Of a DNA stretch of 64,000 nt, positions 54,541 to 64,000 are shown one piece after another. The position numbers were made by a program, and so were the translations under genes. Origin of the DNA: Acidicapsa acidisoli (GTDB taxonomy: Bacteria; Acidobacteriota; Terriglobia; Terriglobales; Acidobacteriaceae); the NCBI RefSeq assembly GCF_025685625.1, contig NZ_JAGSYI010000002.1, forward strand, positions 1-64,000, written 5' to 3'. The stretch's first letter is position 1; each line of letters begins with the position of its first letter. The notes beneath the pieces are model-generated. The model did not search any database, was not told the origin of the DNA, and worked only from the letters and a program-made list of their open reading frames with translations.

Positions 54541-56396
54541 GCCTGCGTCAAAAGCTCCTGCTGCTCTTCTCCCTCACGGTCGCTGCGGCTGTCGCTGTCG
54601 TCTCGTGGACAGTGCTGGTGCGCATCCGCCAAGTCTTCAACCAGCAGGATCAGGAGAAGACAACACTGCTGGTGAACCAGTTTCAGCGGGAGTTTCAGCA
54701 TCGGTCCGCTGAGGTGACTGCGGCGGTGGACCGCCTCGCCAACTCCGAACGAACCCGCGGCATGGCTTTCGAGTTGATACAAACGGCCGATGCCGCTCCA
54801 TATCTCGGCGAAGCTCAGGCGCTGGTAACCGAAGCGCAGTTGGACTTTCTGGAAATCGTCGGCTCCGACGGAAGCATCGTCAGTTCAGCGCAATGGCCTG
54901 CGCGCTTCGGCTATCCTGAGCCGGCGGTCCAGGGCGCCAGTGCACAGGCATTCCTCAAGCGCGAGGATCTGCCGGACGCGATGAGCGCGCTGGGCATCTT
55001 TGCGGTGCGATCGATTCGCGGGTCTCCTTCGATTCGGATCGTAGGTGGAAGGCGTCTCGATCCGCAATTTCTCGCCGACCTGCCCACCCCTGCGGGTGTG
55101 GATGTGTATCTCTATAGCGTGGGCGATGGCCGGCCCGACTCCTCGACATCGCAGCCAACAGCCTTCGATCCGAAGCAGCTTCTTGGCGTGAGCGGCCCTG
55201 TAGCGAATGCCGCGCGATATCAGTCTGTGATCGATGCTGCGCGGCGAAGCGGGCAACCATCGAGCTCGATCGTGTATCTCTCAGACCGCCGCGAAGACAG
55301 CGTCAGTACAACAGTGCAGCCCCTCAAGAGCGCAACAGGTCAGGTGCTGGCAGTGCTGGTTGTTGCGGCTTCGCGCCGTGAGATGGTGCAGGCGCAACAG
55401 CACATTCGCGCGATCGCCTATGGAGTCGCAGCCACCGGCATCCTGCTGGCAATTGCGATCAGTGTCTGGATCGCAGGCCGTGTCTCGCGGCCTATCGAAG
55501 AGCTTGCCCGCGCCGCGGAAGAAGTGGCATCCGGCAATTGGAATACGCACGTGCCGATTCGCGGAAGCTTGCGCAGCCGCGACGAAGTCGCGACGCTGGC
55601 GCGGAGCTTCAACCACATGACCAGCGAGCTCACGGCACAACGTGAAAAGCTCATTCAGAGCGAACGCGTCGCAGCGTGGCGGGAACTGGCGCGCCGCCTG
55701 GCGCATGAGCTGAAAAATCCACTCTTTCCTCTTCAGCTCACCGTGGAGAATCTTGTCCGCGCACGCAGCCTGTCAGAGGTGACGGAGGCGGAGTTCGACG
55801 AAATCTTTCACGAGAGCACACAGACGCTGAGCATGGAAATCGCCAATCTGAAGACCATCATTGGCCGCTTCAGCGACTTCAGCAAGATGCCAAAGCCGCA
55901 ACTGGAGCGCATCAACGCCGCAGACGCCATCACACGCGTAGCGCTCCTGTTCTTCCCATGGAAGGCGGCCTCTGAGCAGGAGTGCGACGTGACCTCCGCG
56001 GGCCAGCAGGACATCGAGTGCTGCATCGTCCTCGATCCCGATCCGCTCCCCATCGATGCCGATCCGGAAATGCTGCATCGTGCGCTCAGCAATCTGGTCC
56101 TGAATGCAATGGATGCGATGCCGGATGGTGGCAAGCTGACACTATCCGGCAAGTGCGTGGGAGACCGGGTCGAGATACGTGTCGCTGATACCGGCGAGGG
56201 CCTGACTCCCGAAGAGTGTGAACGCCTCTTCACCCCCTACTACACTACCAAGCAGTATGGAACGGGGCTGGGTCTTGCAATCGTGCAGTCTGTCATTGCG
56301 GATCATGCTGCCACCATCTCTGTCGAAAGCCATCCCGGCGGCGGGGCTGCGTTCGTACTGTTATTTCCCAAAGCTGCGGAAGGCACTGAGAGTTAG
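54537..56396 (+). CDS. NtrY-like sensor histidine kinase (619 aa)
   Basis: This is a membrane sensor kinase. Two transmembrane helices (about 8..30 and 300..320) bracket a periplasmic domain of about 270 residues. A HAMP region follows (ISRPIEELARAAEEVASGNW). The kinase core has ARRLAHELKNPLFPLQLTVE with the His, then HATPase motifs NLVLNAMDAM, ADTGEGLT and GTGLGLAIVQ. It overlaps the substrate-binding protein and is 27 bases before the NtrC-like regulator, its probable partner. Input is likely an envelope signal, given the exported neighbours. Confidence 0.93.
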   Translation: MSLRQKLLLLFSLTVAAAVAVVSWTVLVRIRQVFNQQDQEKTTLLVNQFQREFQHRSAEVTAAVDRLANSERTRGMAFELIQTADAAPYLGEAQALVTEAQLDFLEIVGSDGSIVSSAQWPARFGYPEPAVQGASAQAFLKREDLPDAMSALGIFAVRSIRGSPSIRIVGGRRLDPQFLADLPTPAGVDVYLYSVGDGRPDSSTSQPTAFDPKQLLGVSGPVANAARYQSVIDAARRSGQPSSSIVYLSDRREDSVSTTVQPLKSATGQVLAVLVVAASRREMVQAQQHIRAIAYGVAATGILLAIAISVWIAGRVSRPIEELARAAEEVASGNWNTHVPIRGSLRSRDEVATLARSFNHMTSELTAQREKLIQSERVAAWRELARRLAHELKNPLFPLQLTVENLVRARSLSEVTEAEFDEIFHESTQTLSMEIANLKTIIGRFSDFSKMPKPQLERINAADAITRVALLFFPWKAASEQECDVTSAGQQDIECCIVLDPDPLPIDADPEMLHRALSNLVLNAMDAMPDGGKLTLSGKCVGDRVEIRVADTGEGLTPEECERLFTPYYTTKQYGTGLGLAIVQSVIADHAATISVESHPGGGAAFVLLFPKAAEGTES

Positions 56397-56423
56397 CGAA
56401 CAAACTGGCAAGAAGCGAGGCAC

Positions 56424-57803
<1,380 letters not shown>

Positions 57804-57918
57804 AACGAAGGCAAAGATCGTGGCTAAGGTCGGTACAATTCGATTCAAAGACACCTGGGGCCTTCGGGAGGCTCAATGCCTGCTTGGCTGTAACTCATTG
57901 CAGTCGGCATTCATCTAT

Positions 57919-58644
57919 ATGATTTTAGGAACAAGGACGCGTCCCGAAGCTAAGGGATCGGGCGTCTTGCAAGAACGACGGCAAAAACGACGATTGACAG
58001 GCGAGATCAAATCCGGAACGGCAGAAAAGGAAGCGACAGCGGCGCTCATTACTCGAGTGCTGGCCGGCGAATCGCATCTCTTTCACGACCTGATTCGACC
58101 AATCGAACGTGCAGTTTACGTGATGCTCCTCATGCTCCTGCGCAACGAGACAGACGCGGAGGATGTGACGCAGGAAACATTCATCAAGATTTACCGCAAC
58201 CTGCATAACTTTCGCGGCGAATCCAAATTCAGCACGTGGGTGCTCTCGATCGCTCGCAACGAGGGTCTGGGCTGGTTGCGCAAACACGCATCTCGTCCGG
58301 AAGAGCCGTTGGAACCGGTGCTCGACGAGAGCAGCGGCGATTTTACCCCGGCGCTGCTCACCGACTGGCGCGAAGTACCAGCGGAGGCGCTGGAGCGCAA
58401 AGAGCTGCGCGCATGTCTGTGTCGAGCCATTATGGATTTACCCCCGATCTATCGAGAGGTCGTGCAGCTACGAGACGTTGATGAGCTCGATGTGCAGGAA
58501 ACTGCGGAAGTACTTGGAATTACTCCGGGATCGGTGAAAGTAAGGCTGCATCGGGCCCGGGTCATGTTGCAAAAAGCATTGGTGCCCGTGTTGAAAGGAT
58601 TTGCCCCGGCAACCAAACGGTCGTGGTTCGGGAGGCGCGCATGA
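57919..58644 (+). CDS. ECF RNA polymerase sigma factor (241 aa)
   Basis: Extracytoplasmic-function sigma factor. Region 2 has AVYVMLLMLLRNETDAEDVT and FRGESKFSTWVLSIARNEGL, region 4 has LPPIYREVVQLRDVDELDVQ then ITPGSVKVRLHRARVMLQKA. ATG 57919 lacks a clear ribosome site and an unusual 50-residue N-tail precedes region 2, so the start may be elsewhere; a longer frame runs back into the previous gene but is unlikely. It overlaps the anti-sigma gene by four bases and follows the NtrC-like gene, so it may be part of the same circuit. Confidence 0.88.
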   Translation: MILGTRTRPEAKGSGVLQERRQKRRLTGEIKSGTAEKEATAALITRVLAGESHLFHDLIRPIERAVYVMLLMLLRNETDAEDVTQETFIKIYRNLHNFRGESKFSTWVLSIARNEGLGWLRKHASRPEEPLEPVLDESSGDFTPALLTDWREVPAEALERKELRACLCRAIMDLPPIYREVVQLRDVDELDVQETAEVLGITPGSVKVRLHRARVMLQKALVPVLKGFAPATKRSWFGRRA

Positions 58645-58892
58645 AGATCGATTGCAGGCATGTCTGGCAGCACATCTCGTCGTATATCGACGGGGATGTG
58701 GACGCCGTCCTGCGTACCGAAATCGACCGTCACCTGGAGCACTGCGAGATCTGCTCCGCAGTCCTGGACTCGACCCGCAACGTAGTTGTGCTTATGGCCG
58801 ACGATCGCGTCTTTGAAATTCCCCGAGGATTCAGTGAGCGGCTGCATCGGCGTCTGGATGCAGTGTTGGCAACGGGCCCTGGCGTAGACTGA
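58641..58892 (+). CDS. Zinc anti-sigma factor (83 aa)
   Basis: This is the cognate regulator of the upstream sigma factor. The zinc motif HLEHCEIC fits HxxxCxxC, the ZAS signature, with an early His (CRHVWQHIS) as a further ligand. No transmembrane helix is present, so it is probably cytoplasmic and redox- or partner-controlled. The ATG overlaps the sigma stop by four bases (ATGA), the usual arrangement for sigma/anti-sigma pairs. Confidence 0.88.
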   Translation: MKIDCRHVWQHISSYIDGDVDAVLRTEIDRHLEHCEICSAVLDSTRNVVVLMADDRVFEIPRGFSERLHRRLDAVLATGPGVD

Positions 58893-58927
58893 TTGTGAAC
58901 TGACCCCTGAGTTATGGAAGTGAGTGC

Positions 58928-59449
58928 ATGATGAGTAAATCTCCTGCGATCCTGTGCGTCCTGGTTCTCGGATTCGCGCTCTCGCCGTGTCGTACCGCGT
59001 ATTCGGCTGGCGCCTTGAAGTCGAACATGGTTTTCTGGGCGGCGCAGCAATGCCACATTAACGGCACGGTGGATTATGGCTGTTTTCAGAAGAGCCTGGG
59101 CCGTTTTGAGCAGTTTGTCTTGCAGGATGAAGCTGGGTGGTTGCAAAAGTCGATCGTGGCCGAGGCTTTGGTCAAGACATACGATGCGCTGCACATCTCG
59201 TCGCCCGCTGAGGCTGCGGTGCGAGCCAAGGAACAGATCTACAGCAAGGCGAATGAGGCTCTCGACAAGAGGGAACTGGGTGAGATTAACGATTGCCGGG
59301 ACGAGGCCAGTCCCGACGGCTGCCTGAAGACACGGTATTGCTTCAAGGAAGCATATATCAAGGTTAAGAATGTACTCGTGACCAACGAGCCGGAGCGGTT
59401 TCAAGCGGAGATTCGATGGTTTGACCGGGAGATCAAGGGGCACTGCTGA
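58928..59449 (+). CDS. Exported cysteine-rich protein of unknown function (173 aa)
   Basis: I do not recognise a family. A signal peptide covers about residues 5..28 (ending near AYSAG). The mature part contains six cysteines (QQCH, YGC, NDC, DGC, RYC, GHC at the very end), enough for three disulfides, in a helical, charged framework. It begins 35 bases after the anti-sigma gene and may be a target or sensor of that sigma system. ATG at 58928 or 58931 are both possible. Confidence 0.75.
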   Translation: MMSKSPAILCVLVLGFALSPCRTAYSAGALKSNMVFWAAQQCHINGTVDYGCFQKSLGRFEQFVLQDEAGWLQKSIVAEALVKTYDALHISSPAEAAVRAKEQIYSKANEALDKRELGEINDCRDEASPDGCLKTRYCFKEAYIKVKNVLVTNEPERFQAEIRWFDREIKGHC

Positions 59450-59477
59450 GTTTCTTTTCGAAAGCGGCTGATGCGCC

Positions 59478-61655
59478 TCACCAGACGTGGCAAGCGTTGG
59501 CCGGCATCATTGGCTGGCCCGTTTTGCATCCGAAGGCCCGACCAAATTCCGGCATATTTTGCACAACGCCCGTAATGCGAAATTCGTCTGGCGAGTGTTC
59601 ATTGGTTTGCACTTGCAGGCGAATCTGCTCTGGGCGACCACCCCCGCACCATTGTTGCCCGTGAGCCAGAAAGAACTGCTGCGCGGGCGTGTATCCGCTG
59701 CCATCCCTGGCGTTCAGATCAATATTCTTGCGCTGGGCGTCCGCCTGTAACGCCACCCACGCAAGGCGCAACCCGCCATTGTCCGCGGTGTTTTCGCCCA
59801 GAGTGAGCTTGCCGTTTAATTTGACATCATCGACCGCGGTAAAGCTCCCATACTCCTTCACTTCGCAATCTGTCATCGCTTCGAATTTCTTCGCATCCTC
59901 AGCCGTCCACCAGTCGGATAAATTGCCATTGCCATCAAACTTCCGTCCCTCGTCGTCAAAGCCGTGCGTCAACTCGTGGCCAATAGTGCCGCCGATATGG
60001 CCATAATTTTCGGCATCGGTAGAGTTCGGACTGAAGAGTGGCGCCTGTAGAATACCTGCCGGAAAGTTAATGTCGTTCATGCTCTGGTTATAGTAGGCAT
60101 TCACAGTCGGCGGAGTCATGCCCCACTCTCCGCGATCTACCGGCTTGCCTATTTTGGCTAACCAACGGCGATTTTCAAATTCTTCGCCACGCAAGCTGTT
60201 ACCGGCAGCATCGCCACGAACGATCTTCAAGGAGGAATAATCCCGCCAATGGTCGGGATAGCCGACTTTATCCGCGATCAATCGCAGTTTCTCCTTGGCT
60301 TTGATCTTGGTCTCGGAACTCATCCAATCCAGTGTGTCTATCTCCTTATCCATCGCGTTCTCGATGTCCTTTACCATTTGCAGGGTCTTCGCCTTGCTCT
60401 CAGGAGGGAAATAAGCTTTTACGTAGGCTTCGCCCAGAGCTTCGCCTAACTCTGTGTCAGTCTCTTCGGCGCAGCGCTTCCAGCGATCCCGCTCCTGGAT
60501 CTGTCCCTGTAACTCCCGATCGAAGAAGTTGAAGCGCTCCTCGCCGAAAGCAGTGGGAAGTGCAACGCGAGGTACAGCGGCGAGAAGATGCCATCGCAGA
60601 TAGGTTTGAATGGTCTCGAGATCGGTGGACTTCAGCAATGCCGCTAATCCTTTGAAGAAATCCGGGTTCCTCACGTTTACTTCTGTGACCGGCGGTGCGC
60701 CAGTTCGCGCGAAGAAGTCTGTCCAGTTGATCTCGGGAGTTAACTTCGCCAGCTGCGAAACAGCCATAAGGTGATAGACATTCTTCGGATCGCGCCGAGA
60801 TTCGACATCCATCGATATCCTGGCCAGCGCGGTCTCAAGCGTCATGATTCTCTGCGCATCACTCACCGCCTTGGCCTGCTGCTCACCCAGCAACTTCAAG
60901 GTATTGGTGAGATGCAGTATGTATTGCTGCCGGGTCTTTTCCGCGGCATCCCCTGTGCGCAGATAGTAGTCGCGCTCCGGCAGTCCAAGACCTCCCTGGT
61001 CTACTGCTGCGATTTGTTTACTCGCATCTTTGAAGTCCTGCTGCTCGCCGTAGCCGAAGAATGCATTTACATTGATCAGTTCGAAACCCGCAAGCAAACT
61101 GGTCAGTTCGCTCTTTGCCTTCATGTGCGCAATGCGGTCCAAATCCTGCTGAATGGGCATGAGTCCGGCTGCCTGGACGGCATCGTTATCCATGCAACTT
61201 GCGTAGAAGTCACCTACCTTCTTCTCGTTCGGCGTTCTTGAGGGACTATCTGTTTCCAATTTTTCAAGCAACGCGCGAAGCGCCAATTCGTTGTGCTGGA
61301 AAACTACATCCCATGGGTCGAAGGAAGACATATCTGCCGGAATCGGAAATACCTTGGTAAAGTTTCCGCATGCGTACTGAGCAAAATTCACGCAAGGATC
61401 TGCTGTCGTGTCGAGGAAGCGGGCATCCAGGCCCGTTGGCAGTGCAGAGTTCTTGTCTGCCTGCACTGTAGACTGCACTGTGGACTGCACCGTGGAATTG
61501 ACCTGTGGATCTGCGAACGGAGCATCGATGGCGACAAAAGCGCCAACCAAAGCTAATACGGCAATAGCCCCATTATGCTTTTTCATCGCGTTCGGAACCT
61601 GCTTTTCAATCTGTTTTTGCTTCTGGGTTTGAAGCAGACCGATTGTCACACACAT
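59478..61655 (-). CDS. M13-family metallopeptidase, neprilysin/PepO-like (725 aa)
   Basis: This zinc endopeptidase cleaves oligopeptides, probably in the periplasm. The catalytic zinc motif HELTH is in GHELTHGFDDEGR (about 560), with the third ligand Glu in GENTADNGG (about 620). NAYYNQSMNDINFPAGILQ is the substrate-binding block of M13. It ends in PANACHVW, the family end. A signal segment (GAIAVLALVGAFVA) follows ATG 61586, which may be the true start; ATG 61655 adds 23 polar residues. Close after it is a TVQS repeat. It is convergent with the cysteine-rich gene. Confidence 0.95.
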   Translation of the reverse strand: MCVTIGLLQTQKQKQIEKQVPNAMKKHNGAIAVLALVGAFVAIDAPFADPQVNSTVQSTVQSTVQADKNSALPTGLDARFLDTTADPCVNFAQYACGNFTKVFPIPADMSSFDPWDVVFQHNELALRALLEKLETDSPSRTPNEKKVGDFYASCMDNDAVQAAGLMPIQQDLDRIAHMKAKSELTSLLAGFELINVNAFFGYGEQQDFKDASKQIAAVDQGGLGLPERDYYLRTGDAAEKTRQQYILHLTNTLKLLGEQQAKAVSDAQRIMTLETALARISMDVESRRDPKNVYHLMAVSQLAKLTPEINWTDFFARTGAPPVTEVNVRNPDFFKGLAALLKSTDLETIQTYLRWHLLAAVPRVALPTAFGEERFNFFDRELQGQIQERDRWKRCAEETDTELGEALGEAYVKAYFPPESKAKTLQMVKDIENAMDKEIDTLDWMSSETKIKAKEKLRLIADKVGYPDHWRDYSSLKIVRGDAAGNSLRGEEFENRRWLAKIGKPVDRGEWGMTPPTVNAYYNQSMNDINFPAGILQAPLFSPNSTDAENYGHIGGTIGHELTHGFDDEGRKFDGNGNLSDWWTAEDAKKFEAMTDCEVKEYGSFTAVDDVKLNGKLTLGENTADNGGLRLAWVALQADAQRKNIDLNARDGSGYTPAQQFFLAHGQQWCGGGRPEQIRLQVQTNEHSPDEFRITGVVQNMPEFGRAFGCKTGQPMMPANACHVW
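61459..61494. repeat. Three 12-base tandem repeats in the M13 peptidase gene
   Basis: Copies at 61459..61470, 61471..61482 and 61483..61494 (unit GACTGCACTGTG with few changes) encode three TVQS units just after the signal peptide. The linker may vary in length between strains by slippage, which is inference. Confidence 0.75.
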
Positions 61656-61703
61656 TTGGGCAGTTTTTCTAAGATAAAGCAGGAATTGTAAGTCGATGCT
61701 AAG

Positions 61704-64000
61704 TTAGAGGACTTTAGCCAGCCATTTCCCGGTGTGCGAATGGAGATTGGCGGCGATCTCTTCTGGCGTGCCTGCGGCTACTAACTGGCCGCCGCCGGAG
61801 CCGCCCTCCGGACCGAGGTCGATGACCCAGTCGGCGGATTTGATCACATCCAGGTTATGTTCGATGACCACCAATGAGCCGCCTCCGTCGATCAGTTTGC
61901 GGAGGGCTGTCAGAAGTTTTGAAACATCGTCGAAGTGGAGGCCGGTGGTTGGCTCGTCGAGGATGTATAGAACGCGGCTGGCGCCGGCAGTACGGACGTT
62001 GGCGCTCGCCGCTCGCACCTGCGCCAGATGCGCAGCCAACTTGACGCGCTGGGCCTCGCCGCCGGAGAGCGTGGTTGCCGACTGCCCGAGCCGCAGATAG
62101 CCGAGCCCTACTTCGTCCAGCACTGTCAGGCGGTCGAGCAGGCGCGGCAGGCCGACGAAGAAGCGAAGCGCTTCCTTCACGGTGAGGTTCAGCACCTCAT
62201 GGATGTTCTTGCCCTTGTATTGAACGCTCAGAATTTTGGGCTGGAAGCGGGTTCCGTTGCAGTCCTCGCAGGGCAGTTCGACATCGGCGAGGAACTGCAT
62301 TTCGACCGTGACGGTGCCGTCGCCTTCGCAGGTCTTGCAGCGGCCGCCGGGAATATTGAAGGAGAAATGGCCTGGGGTCAGCGATTGCTTCTTTGCCTCC
62401 GGCTGGGAGGCAAACAGTTCGCGTATCAGATCAAAGGCTTTGATGTAAGTGACTGGATTGGAACGAGGTGTGCGCCCGATCGGGGTCTGATCTACGAGCA
62501 CCACGTCGTTCAGTCGCTCCGCGCCTTTGAGGTCACGGAAGAGTCCAGACGGATCTGCGCCGTCTGACTGGCCAAGGGCGCGCGCGACGGCGCGATACAG
62601 AACCTGATGGACCAGCGATGATTTTCCCGAGCCGGAGACGCCTGTGATCGCGACCAGCATGCCGAGAGGGATTTCGATGTCGATGTTCTTCAGATTGTTG
62701 GCACGCGCTCCGCGCAGAAGCAGCATTTCCCGTCCGGGCTCGCGGCGCCGAGTGGGAACGGGAATCGTAAGTTGGCCGGAGAGATAGCGGCCAGTGAGGG
62801 AGTTGGGGTTGGCGAGAATTTCTTCGACTGTTCCTTCGGCGAGCAGTTTGCCGCCGAATTCGCCGGCTCCGGGGCCAAGGTCGAGGAGATGATCGGCGGC
62901 GCGCAGGACATCCGGATCGTGTTCGACGACGAGGATGGTGTTGCCGAGGTCGCGCAGATTTTTAAGGATACGGATCAGGCGGTCGGTGTCGCGGGTATGG
63001 AGGCCGATGGACGGCTCATCGAGAACATAAAGCGCGCCTACGAGACGCGATCCGAGCGAGGTCGCCAGTTGGATGCGCTGGGCTTCGCCACCGGAGAGCG
63101 TGCTGGCGAGCCGGTCCAGCGTGAGGTAATCTAGACCGACGGCGTCGAGGAAAGTGATTCGTTCGCGGACTTCGTCTAGGATGGGGCCTGCGATCTCCTG
63201 TTGCATTTGGCCGAGGGTCAGTGCTCCGAAGAACTCCTTGGCTGCGGAAATAGTGAGCGCGGAGGCCTCGCAGATATTGCGGCCGCTGATGCGGACGGAG
63301 CGGGCTTCGGCGCGCAGACGCTGGCCGCGGCACTCAGGGCAGGTAGCGTAGCCCCGGTATTTCGAGAGCATAACGCGGACATGCAGCTTGTACTTCTTGC
63401 GCTCCATTTCGGCGAAGAAGCCGTAGATTCCGAGGAATCCGGTGCCGCCGGGACGCTTGTCGCCGTAAAGCAGCACCTCCTGCTGGAGCGGCGTGAGGTC
63501 TTGCCAGGGAACGTCCATAGGCACCGTCAGAGCCTTGGCCTGGCGCTTGAGGTCGGTGAACCAGGAACGGTATTTCGGGCGATTCCAGGGGTCGATTGCG
63601 CCGTCGTTGAGGCTCAGGGACTTATCGGGGATGACCAGGTTGAGATCGAAATCGATGGTGTTGCCAAAGCCCTGGCAGCGGGGACATGCGCCGAAGGGAT
63701 TGTTGAAGGAGAACAGGCGCGGCTCAGGTTCGCGACCGGGTTTGTGGCAATTGCGACACTCGTAAGCTGTTGAAAATCGGTGCCTTGGACGCTGGCTTCC
63801 GTCGGCCAATTCTTCTCGCGGCACTTCTTCGAAGAGGACTTCGCCTGCCTCGCGATAGGCGATTTCGACGGCGTCGACGATGCGGGCGCGATTTTCCGGC
63901 GAAACTACGATGCGGTCAATGAGCACGAATACTGGAAGCGAGAAATCCAAGTCCAGGAGCGATTCGGGGCTTGAGAACTCGAAGATTTGTTCGTGCTGGT
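61704..64000 (-). CDS. uvrA: UvrA excinuclease subunit, cut by the right edge
   Basis: The DNA damage sensor of nucleotide excision repair. The frame is open to position 64000 ([19 protein letters not shown] reads through, so no start lies within the window and the N-terminal part is missing). Zinc-binding cysteine pairs appear at CRNC/CPRC, CPEC and CKTC/CEDC. Two ABC signatures are present, [12 protein letters not shown] and [12 protein letters not shown], with Walker A GVSGSGKS for the second domain and Walker [10 protein letters not shown] and LDEPTTGLH. It ends in LAKVL. Nothing unusual is seen in the part visible. Confidence 0.97.
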   Translation of the reverse strand, partial: QHEQIFEFSSPESLLDLDFSLPVFVLIDRIVVSPENRARIVDAVEIAYREAGEVLFEEVPREELADGSQRPRHRFSTAYECRNCHKPGREPEPRLFSFNNPFGACPRCQGFGNTIDFDLNLVIPDKSLSLNDGAIDPWNRPKYRSWFTDLKRQAKALTVPMDVPWQDLTPLQQEVLLYGDKRPGGTGFLGIYGFFAEMERKKYKLHVRVMLSKYRGYATCPECRGQRLRAEARSVRISGRNICEASALTISAAKEFFGALTLGQMQQEIAGPILDEVRERITFLDAVGLDYLTLDRLASTLSGGEAQRIQLATSLGSRLVGALYVLDEPSIGLHTRDTDRLIRILKNLRDLGNTILVVEHDPDVLRAADHLLDLGPGAGEFGGKLLAEGTVEEILANPNSLTGRYLSGQLTIPVPTRRREPGREMLLLRGARANNLKNIDIEIPLGMLVAITGVSGSGKSSLVHQVLYRAVARALGQSDGADPSGLFRDLKGAERLNDVVLVDQTPIGRTPRSNPVTYIKAFDLIRELFASQPEAKKQSLTPGHFSFNIPGGRCKTCEGDGTVTVEMQFLADVELPCEDCNGTRFQPKILSVQYKGKNIHEVLNLTVKEALRFFVGLPRLLDRLTVLDEVGLGYLRLGQSATTLSGGEAQRVKLAAHLAQVRAASANVRTAGASRVLYILDEPTTGLHFDDVSKLLTALRKLIDGGGSLVVIEHNLDVIKSADWVIDLGPEGGSGGGQLVAAGTPEEIAANLHSHTGKWLAKVL

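Overview
The window looks like a chromosomal segment of a soil-type Acidobacteriota (Terriglobales-like) genome. I infer this from the mix of large Oar-like TonB-dependent receptors with carboxypeptidase-regulatory domains, CRTAC1/UnbV FG-GAP proteins, many TPR proteins, a fused cellulose synthase BcsA-BcsB, a two-gene TamA/TamB-like operon and a propeller-type histidine kinase. No marker such as rRNA is present, so the assignment is an inference.

Positions 1 to about 6.6 kb form a mobile, phage-like island that continues off the left edge. It carries a primase-polymerase (partial, GTG start, easily missed), an AlpA-like HTH protein, a ribbon-helix-helix-like protein, a coiled-coil scaffold-like protein, a TerS-like protein and a major capsid protein. 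Four AT-rich small genes of unknown function follow. No large terminase, portal, protease or tail gene is visible. The set resembles a capsid-encoding phage satellite or a strongly reduced prophage. Its right edge (6.1 to 6.78 kb) is gene-free and packed with palindromes.

From 6.8 to 19.1 kb lies envelope biology: a TonB receptor, a tiny membrane protein, the tamB/bamA-like operon and a YihY-family membrane protein. From 19.2 to 33.1 kb lies a surface-polysaccharide and c-di-GMP region. A GH16-like lipoprotein, a propeller histidine kinase and a LuxR-type regulator form one overlapping operon on the minus strand. Divergent from it are the cellulose synthase BcsAB fusion (with PilZ), an MHYT hybrid kinase and a REC-GGDEF diguanylate cyclase with intact active site and I-site. 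Making c-di-GMP next to a PilZ-bearing cellulose synthase gives a coherent local circuit.

From 33.3 to 49.4 kb lies a secreted-protein region: two paralogous TPR lipoprotein-like/periplasmic proteins, an HbpS/GlcG-like protein, two CRTAC1/UnbV proteins (one fused to a thioredoxin-like domain lacking its CxxC, plus TPRs), an Oar-like TonB receptor behind a promoter flanked by two LacI-type operator sequences, a Tat-exported alkaline-phosphatase-superfamily protein and an unknown partner.

From 49.6 to 59.4 kb ten plus-strand genes are tightly packed: an L,D-transpeptidase, a small membrane protein, an SPFH protein, an unknown exported protein, an orphan substrate-binding protein, an NtrY-like kinase, an NtrC-like regulator, an ECF sigma factor, a zinc anti-sigma factor and a cysteine-rich exported protein. 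Several overlap by 4 bases, suggesting an envelope-stress or signalling unit. The window closes with an M13 metallopeptidase and uvrA, the latter cut by the right edge. No tRNA, rRNA, CRISPR array or complete insertion sequence was found.
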